Shown here: piece after piece, positions 8,513-16,990 of the stretch
How positions within the stretch are numbered: position 1 is the first letter of the stretch
Layout of the letters: each line of letters opens with the position of its first letter
Assembly (NCBI GenBank): GCA_947168515.1
Contig: CAMVMF010000020.1
Coordinates: 1-49,603 of the forward strand
Origin: an uncultured Bacteroidales bacterium
Lineage (GTDB): Bacteria; Bacteroidota; Bacteroidia; Bacteroidales; P3
Reading direction: 5' to 3'
DNA: 49,603 bases
Notes under the pieces: model-generated
Databases searched by the model: none
Told to the model about the DNA's origin: nothing
What the model saw: only the letters and a program-made list of their open reading frames with translations
Made by a program: the position numbers and the translations under genes

Positions 8513-8705
8513 TTAAAGGTAAAAAATAAAAACTAAAGGGCTTATGAAGATTAGCTCCACGTATCTCACGTATATTCACGTTTTTTTATCCTCGTGATAC
8601 TTGGAAAAGTAGAAGGTAAAAACTAAAAGGTTGTTGGCAATTTTGAAAAGTAAATGGTAAAAACTAAAAACTAAAAAGTATATTGGCAATTTTGCAAAGT
8701 AAAAC

Positions 8706-8802
8706 AACTCTCAACCCTCAACTCTAAACTCTAAACTCTCAACTCTCAACTCTCAACCCTAAACTTTCAACTCTCAACCCTCAACCCTCAACTCTCAACC
8801 CC
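8706..8802. repeat. Heptanucleotide repeat array 3, inverted orientation (CTCAACT type)
   Basis: 7-bp units CTCAACT, CTCAACC and CTAAACT, i.e. the reverse complement of the GAG(A/T)GTT units in arrays 1 and 2. It is followed at 8810-8830 by TTTTAGTTTTTAC, the reverse complement of the A-rich units flanking arrays 1 and 2. It sits downstream of queF. Confidence 0.85.
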
Positions 8803-8919
8803 GCCCATCCTTTTAGTTTTAGTTTTTACTTGATAGTTTTACCATGTCGGCACCGAAGGGGCCGCCTATCAAGCAACGACCCTACGCGCCAGGCAGGCGA
8901 GCAGGGATCGGCGGCAGAG

Positions 8920-9378
8920 CTACTCGTGGGTGGCGAAACGTTGCTGGGCCAACTGTTCGTACTGAGTGCCCTTACGGCCATAGTTGGCATAGGGGTAGAT
9001 GCTTATGCCGCCGCGGGGAACGAAGAAGCCTGTTACCTCTATGTACTTGGGGTCCATCAGCTTGACAAGGTCGCGCATGATGATGTTGATGCAATCCTCG
9101 TGGAAGTCGCCATGGTTGCGGAAGCTGTGGAGGTAGAGTTTCAGGCTCTTGCTCTCTACCATGCGGCGGTCGGGGATATAGCTGATGCGGACCTCGGCAA
9201 AGTCGGGCTGGCCGGTGATGGGGCACAGGGTGGTGAATTCGGGACAGTTGAAACGCACCCAGTAGTCGTGGTCGGGGTGCTGATTCTCGAAGGTTTCGAG
9301 GACCTCAGGAGTGTAGTTGTCCTGATAGCGGGTGGGATTGCCTAACTGTTGCAGGCCTTCGTTATTGCGATTACTCAT
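8920..9378 (-). CDS. queF: NADPH-dependent 7-cyano-7-deazaguanine reductase QueF (type I)
   Basis: 152 residues, the short unimodular form. It reduces the nitrile preQ0 to preQ1 in queuosine synthesis. The active-site Cys52 in [14 protein letters not shown] forms the thioimide and Asp59 is the acid. The substrate-pocket Glu is in [10 protein letters not shown], followed by [11 protein letters not shown], and the C-terminal [13 protein letters not shown] is intact. The gene follows the queuosine-precursor transporter with a 2-bp gap and shares its leader at 10091-10157. No queC, queD or queE is in the window, so here import and reduction are paired while synthesis genes, if any, are elsewhere. 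Confidence 0.95.
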   Translation of the reverse strand: MSNRNNEGLQQLGNPTRYQDNYTPEVLETFENQHPDHDYWVRFNCPEFTTLCPITGQPDFAEVRISYIPDRRMVESKSLKLYLHSFRNHGDFHEDCINIIMRDLVKLMDPKYIEVTGFFVPRGGISIYPYANYGRKGTQYEQLAQQRFATHE

Positions 9379-9380
9379 AA

Positions 9381-10085
9381 TTACAGATCACGGATTTTGA
9401 AGGGATTGTATGATATATTGGTGTCGTAGGTGTCGATGCCTTCGCGGCGTTTGACACGGGTGACCACCATTTTGGTGACAGGAAGGATGACGATTTCGTA
9501 GAGCACCTTGGCCGAAACCTGGCACACCATCATGGTGAGGACGGCCTTGAGCCCCATGGCCCAGAACATGATGGGGATGAAGATAAGGGAGTCGGCACAT
9601 TCGCCCACGAGGGAGGAGACAATGGCACGCAGCCAGAAGTTCTTTCCCTTCTGCAGGACTTTCATGCGGCTGAGGACCCAGGCATTGAGGGTAGAACCCG
9701 CCAGAAAGGCCAGCAGGGAGGCGATGGTGGCACGCGGAGCAGCCCCGAAGATGGCACGGAAGGCCTCATCGCCGTCCCAAAAAACGGCTCCGGGCAGCAA
9801 GATGGCCAGCTGAGTGACTAGCACCACGAAGAAATTCATCAAGAAGCCCATCCAGATAACCAAGCGGGCACGGCGATAGCCATAGACCTCGCTAAGACAG
9901 TCGTTGAGGATGTAGGAGATGGGGAATACGATGACAGCGGCAGGCAACGTCACACCGAGGACCACAAACACCTTGGAGGCAATAAGGTTGGAAATAATCA
10001 GACATGTGCAGAACAGCACAGCCATGAAAAGAAAGATGGGAGAGAACTTTGCACGCGGCTCCCGAGCGTCAGCATTTTGTATCAT
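9381..10085 (-). CDS. yhhQ: Queuosine precursor transporter (YhhQ/VUT family)
   Basis: 234 residues from ATG 10085. The upstream GTG at 10118 is rejected because it falls inside a hairpin and lacks support. About six membrane segments. Family-typical pieces are [16 protein letters not shown], the first-half signature [21 protein letters not shown], and the helix with [18 protein letters not shown]. It imports preQ0/preQ1 or queuine-type precursors across the inner membrane. The 2-bp spacing to queF says the two genes form an operon for salvage and conversion of queuosine precursors. A conserved-looking stem-loop occupies the short leader, so regulation by the end product is plausible. Confidence 0.9.
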   Translation of the reverse strand: MIQNADAREPRAKFSPIFLFMAVLFCTCLIISNLIASKVFVVLGVTLPAAVIVFPISYILNDCLSEVYGYRRARLVIWMGFLMNFFVVLVTQLAILLPGAVFWDGDEAFRAIFGAAPRATIASLLAFLAGSTLNAWVLSRMKVLQKGKNFWLRAIVSSLVGECADSLIFIPIMFWAMGLKAVLTMMVCQVSAKVLYEIVILPVTKMVVTRVKRREGIDTYDTNISYNPFKIRDL

Positions 10086-10090
10086 TAATC

Positions 10091-10157
10091 TTGTTTTTAA
10101 AGTGGTTATCAAGTACACTGATAGGCGAAACCACTCGCCAAATCGGGTGCAAAAGTA
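10091..10157 (-). promoter_or_regulatory. Promoter and structured leader of the queuosine operon; candidate preQ1-sensing RNA
   Basis: The minus-strand -7 box TACTTTTG is at 10150-10157. The RNA then folds as a 7-bp stem (10129-10135 with 10101-10107), enclosing UCGCC and a nested 5-bp hairpin (10119-10123 with 10107-10111). An A-rich tail UUAAAAACAAG runs to 10 nt before the ATG at 10085. CAAG of the tail can pair with CUUG in the loop, making an H-type pseudoknot with an A-rich third loop, as in preQ1-I riboswitches. The loop is longer than the class I consensus, so the class assignment is tentative. Confidence 0.4.
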
Positions 10158-10209
10158 CTACTTTTTCTTCAATTAGCGAAAAAATAATTATCATTTCACA
10201 AAAAAAGCG

Positions 10210-10217
10210 TACTTTTG
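10210..10217 (+). promoter_or_regulatory. -7 box of a forward promoter, divergent from the queuosine promoter
   Basis: TACTTTTG followed by CACC, the mirror image of the minus-strand box at 10150-10157. It would start a transcript with a leader of about 220 nt before the gene at 10443, reading through the short frame at 10244-10315. Confidence 0.55.
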
Positions 10218-10243
10218 CACCTGAGTTAACAGGATTAGGAGTT

Positions 10244-10315
10244 ATGGCAGCTGCCACTCAGAATCCAAATATTATTAAACGCTCTAGAATAAAGTATGAT
10301 TGTTTTTTGGCATAG
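10244..10315 (+). CDS. Possible 23-residue leader peptide
   Basis: An ATG 26 bp after the TACTTTTG box opens a 23-codon frame (MAAATQNPNIIKRS...YDCFLA) ending in TAG at 10315. It is the first start codon on the predicted xylose-operon transcript. No codon run suggests classical attenuation. It could be a real small protein, a leader peptide, or chance; the remaining leader 10316-10442 holds no other frame I can support. Confidence 0.25.
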   Translation: MAAATQNPNIIKRSRIKYDCFLA

Positions 10316-10442
10316 GGGCTTCATGTGGTTTTTTCTCCGTGGCACTTTGTTTCTGATGGGGGCATTGAAAATCGACCGCCACTAAGCTGACAAAAAAAAC
10401 GGTCATCTATCGAACTAGAGACATATTAAAGCAGTAACGACA

Positions 10443-11204
10443 ATGATATTTTATTTTTCAGGATTGGGCAATAGCCAGCATGTGGCAGAAGGACTAGTAG
10501 AAGAGGGCGAGCGACTGATTTTCATACCTGCGGCAGAACGTGCCGGAAGCCTCGATTTCACATTCGAGAACGGGGAGCGGCTGGGCTTTGTGTTCCCGGT
10601 ATACTCCTGGCGGGCGCCGAGACTGGTGTCGGAATTTGTACGCAAGATGCGCCTGAAAGGGAGGCCGGGGTATACCTTTATGGTGTGCACCTGCGGCGAC
10701 GACTGTGCCAAGACCGAGCACTATTTTCGCCAAGACCTACTACAGGCGGGGCTGTCTCTCGATGCCGCCATCGCCATACAAATGCCCAACACATACGTAT
10801 GCCTGCCCGGCATGAACGTAGACCCTGCCGAGCTGGCCAACGACAAACTGCACAAGGCCGAGCAGCGCATAGCCGAAGTGAAGGCCCTGCTGCGACGACG
10901 GGAAGAGGTATCGCAAATGCTCGTAACCGGGATTCCGGGAATAAAGTCGGACATCATACAGCCGCTTTTCTACCGGCTACTGGTGAAGGACAAAAAGTTC
11001 CACAGCAGCAATGCCTGCATATCGTGCGGCCTCTGCGCCAAGAGTTGCCCACTGGAGAACATCAAGATGGTGGACGGAAGACCCCAATGGCAGGGGAACT
11101 GCACCACCTGCCTATCGTGCTACCACCACTGCCCCCAGCACGCCATACATTTTGGCAAGGCAACAGAAAACAAGGGACAGTACTATTTTGGACAAAATCA
11201 ATAA
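10443..11204 (+). CDS. EFR1-type flavodoxin-like / 2x[4Fe-4S] ferredoxin fusion protein
   Basis: 253 residues. The N-terminal 150 residues are flavodoxin-like (MIFYFSGLGNSQHVAE as the FMN phosphate loop, FVFPVYSWRAPRLVSEF). The C-terminus carries two [4Fe-4S] clusters: CISCGLCAKSCP (about 196-207) and CTTCLSCYHHCP (about 222-233). The arrangement is that of EFR1-family proteins; the physiological partner is unknown. Electron transfer or a reductase function in the cytoplasm is likely. The stop is 13 bp before xylE, so it is the first gene of the xylose operon by spacing. That is odd, because the xylose isomerase route needs no redox step. Confidence 0.85.
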   Translation: MIFYFSGLGNSQHVAEGLVEEGERLIFIPAAERAGSLDFTFENGERLGFVFPVYSWRAPRLVSEFVRKMRLKGRPGYTFMVCTCGDDCAKTEHYFRQDLLQAGLSLDAAIAIQMPNTYVCLPGMNVDPAELANDKLHKAEQRIAEVKALLRRREEVSQMLVTGIPGIKSDIIQPLFYRLLVKDKKFHSSNACISCGLCAKSCPLENIKMVDGRPQWQGNCTTCLSCYHHCPQHAIHFGKATENKGQYYFGQNQ

Positions 11205-11217
11205 AAAAAGTATCTCT

Positions 11218-12699
11218 ATGAGCACCACCAACCAACAAGGCAGCCGAGCCTATCTTTTTTCAATTGTCATAGTGGCCGTAATTGGCGGTCTGCTTTTCGG
11301 CTATGACACCGCAGTCATCAATGGAGCCGAAAAAGGACTCCAGGCCTTCTTTATGCAAGGAGGGTTCAACTATAGCGACTTTATGCACGGCATCACCTGT
11401 TCCTCGGCCCTGATAGGCTGCGTGATAGGCAGTGCCATCTCGGGCATCTTGGCCAGCCGGCTGGGACGTAAGAGGTCGCTCTTCATCGCAGGCCTGTGCT
11501 TCTTCTTTTCGGCAGCAGGGTCTTTCTACCCAGAGTTCCTCTTCTTCACCAAAGGGGAGCCATCGGTAGGGCTGCTGGCAGCCTTCAACCTTTACCGTAT
11601 CCTGGGCGGCATTGGGGTAGGCATGGCTTCGGCCCTCTGCCCCATGTATATTGCCGAGGTGGCCCCCAGCAACCTGCGCGGCACCCTGGTGTCGTGGAAC
11701 CAGTTTGCCATCATCTTCGGCCAGCTGGTAGTATACTTTGTCAGTTTCGTCATTGTGGGCAACCACGTCATCCCTATGATTGAAAAAATGGCTGACGGCA
11801 TGAATATGGTGACCAATGCCACCGAGGCGCAATGGAGCATTCAACAGGGCTGGCGGCTGATGTTTGTGAGCGAGTGCGTGCCGGCAGGACTTTTTGCGCT
11901 GCTCATCCTTCTGGTGCCTGAGTCGCCACGCCACCTGGTCATGAACGGCAAGGACCAGAAGGCGCTGGAAGTGCTCACTCGCATCAATGGCGCCGAGAAG
12001 GCCCGCGAAATATTGTCCGACATCAAAGCCACCACCGTGGAAAAGAAAGAGAAACTCTTCTCCTATGGCTATATGGTAGTGTTCATCGGCATCATGCTGA
12101 GCGTATTCCAGCAGGTGGTGGGCATCAATGCCGTACTCTACTACTCTACCACCATCTTTGCCTCCATGGGCATGGAAAACCCCATGGTCAACACCGTGGT
12201 CATGGGGGTGGTCAACATCCTCTTTACCCTCATCGCCATCTTCACAGTGGAGAAGGTCGGCCGCAAACCGCTACTCATCACCGGCTCGCTGGGCATGGCA
12301 CTGGGAGCCTTTGGCGTGGCCCTGTGCAGCATTTTCCACTCGCTGCCGCCCATTCTGGGTGTCGTCAGCATCATCTTCTATAGTGCCTGCTTCATGTTCA
12401 GCTGGGGCCCCATCTGCTGGGTGCTGATTAGCGAAATATTCCCCAACACCATCCGCGGGGCTGCCGTGGCCATTGCCGTGGCGTTCCAATGGATATTCAA
12501 CTTCATCGTCAGCAGTACGTTTGTGCCAATGTACAACTTGTCACTGGGCCCAATGGGCGCCAAATTCGGCCACCTGTTGGCTTACGGGCTCTATGGGGTG
12601 ATGTGCGTGGTGGCAGCCATCTTTGTGTGGCGGCTTGTACCCGAAACCAAGGGCAAGACGCTGGAAGAGATGAACAACCTGTGGAAGAAGAGGAAATAG
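11218..12699 (+). CDS. xylE: D-xylose:proton symporter, MFS sugar porter
   Basis: 493 residues from ATG 11218. The frame extends upstream through the EFR1 gene, but MSTTNQQG followed by GGLLFGYDTAVINGAE is the canonical sugar-porter start. Twelve membrane segments. Signatures are SRLGRKRS after helix 2, PESPRHL at the end of the first half, QQVVGINAVLYYS in helix 7, EKVGRKPLL after helix 8 and VPETKGKTLEEM after helix 12. The extended loop after helix 3 and the long periplasmic insert (about residues 180-200) are typical of Bacteroidota XylE. It brings xylose into the cytoplasm for the isomerase encoded next. Confidence 0.9.
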   Translation: MSTTNQQGSRAYLFSIVIVAVIGGLLFGYDTAVINGAEKGLQAFFMQGGFNYSDFMHGITCSSALIGCVIGSAISGILASRLGRKRSLFIAGLCFFFSAAGSFYPEFLFFTKGEPSVGLLAAFNLYRILGGIGVGMASALCPMYIAEVAPSNLRGTLVSWNQFAIIFGQLVVYFVSFVIVGNHVIPMIEKMADGMNMVTNATEAQWSIQQGWRLMFVSECVPAGLFALLILLVPESPRHLVMNGKDQKALEVLTRINGAEKAREILSDIKATTVEKKEKLFSYGYMVVFIGIMLSVFQQVVGINAVLYYSTTIFASMGMENPMVNTVVMGVVNILFTLIAIFTVEKVGRKPLLITGSLGMALGAFGVALCSIFHSLPPILGVVSIIFYSACFMFSWGPICWVLISEIFPNTIRGAAVAIAVAFQWIFNFIVSSTFVPMYNLSLGPMGAKFGHLLAYGLYGVMCVVAAIFVWRLVPETKGKTLEEMNNLWKKRK

Positions 12700-12793
12700 G
12701 CAGCCGCCCGGACAACACAGCTTGTATAGGCACCCTAAATAGCGCAAGGCGAAACAATAAAATAGAATTAAGAACTCAGAATTATAAAAAATC

Positions 12794-14107
12794 ATGAAAC
12801 AGTATTTCCCCAACATTGAAAAGATTAAGTACGAAGGACCTGCGTCCAAGAATCCTTTAGCCTTCCGCTACTACGATGCCGAGCGGGTGGTGAAAGGCAA
12901 AAAGATGAAAGACTGGATGAAATTTGCCATGGCCTGGTGGCATACCCTTTGTGCCGAAGGCACCGACCAGTTCGGCGGCAACGCCAAGTCGTTCCCCTGG
13001 AATGCCCGGCTGGCCGAAGACCCCATTGCAGCCTCTAAGGAGAAAATGGATGCCGGCTTTGAGTTTATGACCAAGATGGGCATCGAGTACTTCTGTTTTC
13101 ATGATGTGGACCTGGTGCCGGAAGCCGACACAGTGGAAGAATACGAAAGGAACTACAACACTATGCTTGACTATGCCGAGCAGAAGATGAAAGAGACCGG
13201 CATCAAACTGCTATGGTCCACGGCCAATGTTTTCGGCCACCGCCGCTACATGAATGGTGCTGCCACCAATCCCGACTTCGACGTGGTGAGCCGTGCCATC
13301 GTGCAAATCAAAAACAGCATCGATGCCGCCATCCGCCTAGGGGCCACCAACTACGTGTTCTGGGGTGGCAGGGAAGGATACTGCAGCCTGCTGAACACCG
13401 ACATGAAACGCGAGAAAGAGCATCTGGCCATGATGCTGAAGATGGCGCGCGACTATGGTCGCCAGCATGGCTTCAAGGGCACTTTCCTCATCGAGCCCAA
13501 ACCCATGGAGCCCACCAAGCACCAATACGATACCGACACCGAGACCGTCATTGGTTTCCTGCGCCACTACGGACTGGACAAAGACTTTAAGGTGAACATC
13601 GAGGTGAACCACGCCACCTTGGCGGGCCATACTTTTGAACACGAACTGGCTTGCGCCGTGGATGCCGACATGCTGGGCTCCATCGATGCCAACCGCGGCG
13701 ACTACCAGAACGGATGGGACACCGACCAGTTTCCCATCGACCATTATGAACTGACACAGGCCTGGATGCAGATATTGCGGGGCGGCGGATTCCACGACGG
13801 AGGCACCAATTTCGACGCCAAGACCCGCCGCAACAGCACCGACCTTGACGACATCTTTATCGCCCATATTTCGGGCATGGATGCCATGGCACACGCCTTC
13901 CTTAGCGCGGTGGAAATCATGGAGCAGTCGCCCATTCCCCAAATGCTGAAGGAACGCTACGCCAGCTTCGACAGCGGCATGGGCAAGCAGTTCGAAGAAG
14001 GCAAACTGACATTGGAGGATGTGTACAATTATGGCAAACAGGTGGGCGAGCCCAAACAAATAAGCGGACAACAGGAGCTGTATGAGGCAATTGTGAACAT
14101 GTACTAA
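12794..14107 (+). CDS. xylA: Xylose isomerase
   Basis: 437 residues, the class II length. It converts D-xylose to D-xylulose with two divalent metal ions. Characteristic pieces are present: GTDQFGG, YFCFHDVDLVPEADT with the catalytic His/Asp pair, IEPKPMEPTKHQYD with the bridging Glu and Lys, EVNHATLAGHTFEHEL, and GSIDANRGDYQNGWDTDQFP. The close Bacteroides-type sequence fits the context. It lies 94 bp after xylE and 8 bp before xylB, in one transcription unit ending at the terminator 15675-15706. No xylR or other regulator gene is adjacent. Confidence 0.96.
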   Translation: MKQYFPNIEKIKYEGPASKNPLAFRYYDAERVVKGKKMKDWMKFAMAWWHTLCAEGTDQFGGNAKSFPWNARLAEDPIAASKEKMDAGFEFMTKMGIEYFCFHDVDLVPEADTVEEYERNYNTMLDYAEQKMKETGIKLLWSTANVFGHRRYMNGAATNPDFDVVSRAIVQIKNSIDAAIRLGATNYVFWGGREGYCSLLNTDMKREKEHLAMMLKMARDYGRQHGFKGTFLIEPKPMEPTKHQYDTDTETVIGFLRHYGLDKDFKVNIEVNHATLAGHTFEHELACAVDADMLGSIDANRGDYQNGWDTDQFPIDHYELTQAWMQILRGGGFHDGGTNFDAKTRRNSTDLDDIFIAHISGMDAMAHAFLSAVEIMEQSPIPQMLKERYASFDSGMGKQFEEGKLTLEDVYNYGKQVGEPKQISGQQELYEAIVNMY

Positions 14108-14115
14108 ACGACGCT

Positions 14116-15633
14116 ATGCAAAACTATCTTCTTGGCTACGACGTGGGCAGCAGCTCCGTCAAAGCCTCTATTGTGGAAGTAATCAGCGGCAAGTGTGTGG
14201 CCGCAGACTTCTACCCCAGTCGTGAAGCACCTATCAAGGCCCTCAAGACAGGATGGGCAGAGCAGAGCCCCGAAGACTGGTGGTCGTACCTGAAGCATGC
14301 CACCCAAAAGGTCGTAGCCACTGCCAAACAGAAAGCAGCCTTCGACCCGCACGACATCGCCGCCATCGGTATCTCTTGGCAGATGCACGGCCTAGTGTGT
14401 GTGGACAAAGAGCTGAGGCCGTTACGCGATGCCATCATCTGGTGCGACAGTAGGGCCGTACCCTATGGACAGCGGGCGTTTGAGGCCCTGGGAAGCCAAT
14501 ACTGCATGGAGCACCTGCTCAACAGCCCTGGAAACTTCACCGCTGCCAAGCTGGCATGGGTAAAAGAAAACGAGCCAGAGGTTTTTGAGCGAATATACAA
14601 AATCATGCTTCCGGGAGACTACATCGCTTTGAAACTTTCGGGCGAATGCACCACCACCATCGAAGGCCTGTCCGAAGGAATGATGTGGGACTTCGCCGAA
14701 AAGCGTATCGCCTACGAACTGTTAGACTATTACGGTTTTCCCCACGAGATTATCCCTCCCGTCGTACCCAACTTCGGCCTACAACAACAGGTCTGCCAAG
14801 CGGCTGCCCAAGAACTGGGGCTGAAAGAAGGCATCCCTATCACCTACCGTGCGGGAGACCAACCCAACAATGCCCTCTCACTTCATGTGCTTAACCCTGG
14901 CGAAATAGCCGCTACAGCAGGCACTTCGGGTGTTGTATACGGAGTGAGCGGGCATCTGACCCACGACCCACAGAACCGCGTAAACACTTTTGCCCATGTC
15001 AACTACACGCCGGAACTGACCCGCCTGGGCGTACTGTTGTGCATCAACGGTACCGGCATTCTGAACTCATGGCTGAAACACACCGTGGTACCCGCGGGAA
15101 TGAGCTACGAGAAGATGAACACTACAGCCGCACAAGCCCCCATAGGATGCGACGGACTCAGCATAATGCCATTTGGCAATGGTGCCGAACGCATTCTGGG
15201 CAACAAAGACATCGGATGCAGCATGCATGGACTCTCGTTCAACAGACATGGGTTGCCCCACCTCCTGAGAGCAGCGCAGGAAGGCATCGTCTTTTCGTTC
15301 CGCCACGGAGTGGACATCATGCGCAGCATCGGCATCGAAGTAAAAACCATCCGAGCAGGTCACAGCAACTTGTTCCTAAGCCCCATCTTCACCCAGACGC
15401 TTGCATCTATTTGCGAGGCCGACATCCAGCTGATGGACACCGACGGAGCCCTTGGAGCCGCCCGCGGAGCAGGCATGGGTGCAGGCATTTATGCTGATGC
15501 CCAAGAGGCCTTCGGCACCCTTCAGGTCATAGGCAGGGTCCAACCCGACATAGAACACCTGAACAGTTACCAAGAGGCTTATGAAAGTTGGAACACAATT
15601 CTGATAACAAAACAGGACATCGAGACTCTCTAA
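14116..15633 (+). CDS. xylB: Xylulokinase (FGGY carbohydrate kinase)
   Basis: 505 residues, full length. It phosphorylates D-xylulose to xylulose 5-phosphate, feeding the pentose phosphate pathway and hence the transketolase encoded at 37831 and 41623. The N-terminal ATPase fold begins LLGYDVGSSSVKASIVE; WQMHG and IIWCDSRA follow, with the catalytic Asp in YRAGDQPNNALS and the phosphate loop in ATAGTSGVVYG. The C-terminal part has DTDGALGAARGAGMGAGIY. It starts 8 bp after xylA. The bidirectional terminator begins 41 bp after its stop. Confidence 0.95.
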   Translation: MQNYLLGYDVGSSSVKASIVEVISGKCVAADFYPSREAPIKALKTGWAEQSPEDWWSYLKHATQKVVATAKQKAAFDPHDIAAIGISWQMHGLVCVDKELRPLRDAIIWCDSRAVPYGQRAFEALGSQYCMEHLLNSPGNFTAAKLAWVKENEPEVFERIYKIMLPGDYIALKLSGECTTTIEGLSEGMMWDFAEKRIAYELLDYYGFPHEIIPPVVPNFGLQQQVCQAAAQELGLKEGIPITYRAGDQPNNALSLHVLNPGEIAATAGTSGVVYGVSGHLTHDPQNRVNTFAHVNYTPELTRLGVLLCINGTGILNSWLKHTVVPAGMSYEKMNTTAAQAPIGCDGLSIMPFGNGAERILGNKDIGCSMHGLSFNRHGLPHLLRAAQEGIVFSFRHGVDIMRSIGIEVKTIRAGHSNLFLSPIFTQTLASICEADIQLMDTDGALGAARGAGMGAGIYADAQEAFGTLQVIGRVQPDIEHLNSYQEAYESWNTILITKQDIETL

Positions 15634-15674
15634 CATCCTGTGCCCAGTAGGCAATGATTTCCTGACGAGAATAC

Positions 15675-15706
15675 AAAAAAGGCAGAGCCGTTCGCTCTGC
15701 CTTTTT
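15675..15706. terminator. Bidirectional intrinsic terminator
   Basis: Six A, then GGCAGAGC, loop CGTTC, GCTCTGCC, then five T. The 8-bp perfect GC-rich stem flanked by A and T tracts can end the xyl operon on the plus strand and the tRNA-Leu transcript on the minus strand. Confidence 0.9.
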
Positions 15707-15708
15707 AG

Positions 15709-15790
15709 TGCGGATAGGGGGACTCGAACCCCCACGGCTTGCACCATTAGATCCTAAGTCTAACGCGGCTACCAATTACGCCATATCCGC
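15709..15790 (-). tRNA. tRNA-Leu (anticodon UAG)
   Basis: 82 nt with acceptor stem GCGGATA/TATCCGC and discriminator A. The D-arm includes GTAATTGGTAG. The 7-nt anticodon loop CTTAGGA gives anticodon TAG, reading CUA codons. The long class II variable arm is between the anticodon stem and the T-arm GGGGG-TTCGAGT-CCCCC. No CCA is encoded. Confidence 0.95.
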
Positions 15791-15861
15791 AGGTGTGAAG
15801 TAACTTGAGTGCTTATTGGAACAGAACTTAATTAAAAGCCGCCCAAGTTGCTTCTCTTATT

Positions 15862-16917
15862 TTATTGTATGTCGTTTTTGTCGATGGGCTGCGCCAACAA
15901 GTTGGTGAAATTGCCAGAGGCATCGAACTCCATACGAGTGTACTGTAGTTTGTTGCCGAGGCCCTTTACCTTCTGGCTGAGCACCACATAGGTGTAGGGC
16001 TTGGGTTTCTTGCCATCGATACGCCACTTGGAGTCGTAGGTGTAGACAATCATGCGCTCAATCTTAAACTTCTCTCCCTTGTACTTCTGGTTGAGATATT
16101 TGACGATGGCAGCGGTATAATGGTCCTTGTCCAACACTTTGCCTGTCATCATGTGTTTCTCGGAGGCTACATCGTACACCTCTTCCATCTCAACGCCCTG
16201 ACGGTTGTAGTAGTATGCCACCACACGTCCACCTACACGGTTGACCCATTCAGGGATAGTGGTGAGCTTGGATTCAGGACATATCTTTCTAAAATGAGCC
16301 ATGATGGCAGCAGTGGTGTCAACATTGACCACTTCTGGGGTGTCCTCCACGGGAGCGGGACGTTTGCCGCCCTTGTTGCTCTTGAGGTTGCGGAGACGCT
16401 CGTCCTGTCCCTCGTCGTTGTCATCAGGGTTATTCAGGGTGTAGTATTCACGCTTAACGGCATCAGGGTCGGGAGCGTTGCTCTTTTGCAGGCGGCCTCG
16501 TGGGTCGAAAATAAGTTCGTTGTCGCTATAACCCACACCCGTCTTCACTATCATCATGCGGTAATACACATCACCGTCCATCTGCTCGACGTATTCGATA
16601 GAACGAATACGATAGCCAGGGTAATTGTCTACGAAATAACTATTCATAGCCGTCGGGCAATCAGCCTGCTTGGTGGGGAAAGTGGTGTACTGCCAATCAC
16701 CATTGTGGGTGAAATAGGCACGGCCATTTTGTCCGTCGGTAGAGAATTCGGCAATGTACTGTCCCGGTGACTTATACCAAGTTTTCACCTTATAGGAATC
16801 ATATTTCTTATCCAGAGAGATAAGAACTGACTTAGGCACCTGGGTTTCCTTAATCTTGTTCTGCGCAATGGTGACCAAAGGCAGGGTAAGAAGGAGGAGA
16901 AGAACTACTTTTTTCAT
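15862..16917 (-). CDS. Secreted protein with PepSY-like (BLIP-like) region
   Basis: 351 residues with a signal peptide (VVLLLLLTLPLVTIAQ). Residues about 25-115 contain VLISLDKKYDSYKVKTWYKSPGQYIAEF and the ACYFTHNGDWQ-like pattern (here GRAYFTHNGDWQYTTFP). This matches the PepSY-like fold common in Bacteroidota periplasmic proteins. A low-complexity acidic/basic linker (about 140-180) separates it from a second beta-rich half. The function of the family is not established; protease inhibition or envelope stress roles have been suggested for PepSY-type proteins. It lies downstream of purA on the same strand, with a 73-bp gap containing a TTAGCCC/GGGCTAA inverted repeat. Confidence 0.65.
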   Translation of the reverse strand: MKKVVLLLLLTLPLVTIAQNKIKETQVPKSVLISLDKKYDSYKVKTWYKSPGQYIAEFSTDGQNGRAYFTHNGDWQYTTFPTKQADCPTAMNSYFVDNYPGYRIRSIEYVEQMDGDVYYRMMIVKTGVGYSDNELIFDPRGRLQKSNAPDPDAVKREYYTLNNPDDNDEGQDERLRNLKSNKGGKRPAPVEDTPEVVNVDTTAAIMAHFRKICPESKLTTIPEWVNRVGGRVVAYYYNRQGVEMEEVYDVASEKHMMTGKVLDKDHYTAAIVKYLNQKYKGEKFKIERMIVYTYDSKWRIDGKKPKPYTYVVLSQKVKGLGNKLQYTRMEFDASGNFTNLLAQPIDKNDIQ

Positions 16918-16990
16918 CGTCTGTACATTATTGTTTAGCCCTTAAAACGAGTTTATTGTTAAAATATTGTGTAGGGGCTAATTTTTTTTC

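Noticed and set aside
8229..8579. 117-codon N-terminal extension of the C1B peptidase with a seven-residue Ser/Phe/Leu repeat
   Set aside because: It is a translation of the heptad DNA array. A TATCTTTG promoter and a proper signal-peptide start lie downstream of it.
16918..16990. Terminator of purA
   Set aside because: The TTAGCCC/GGGCTAA repeat has its T-run on the wrong side for the minus strand and a loop of over 30 nt.
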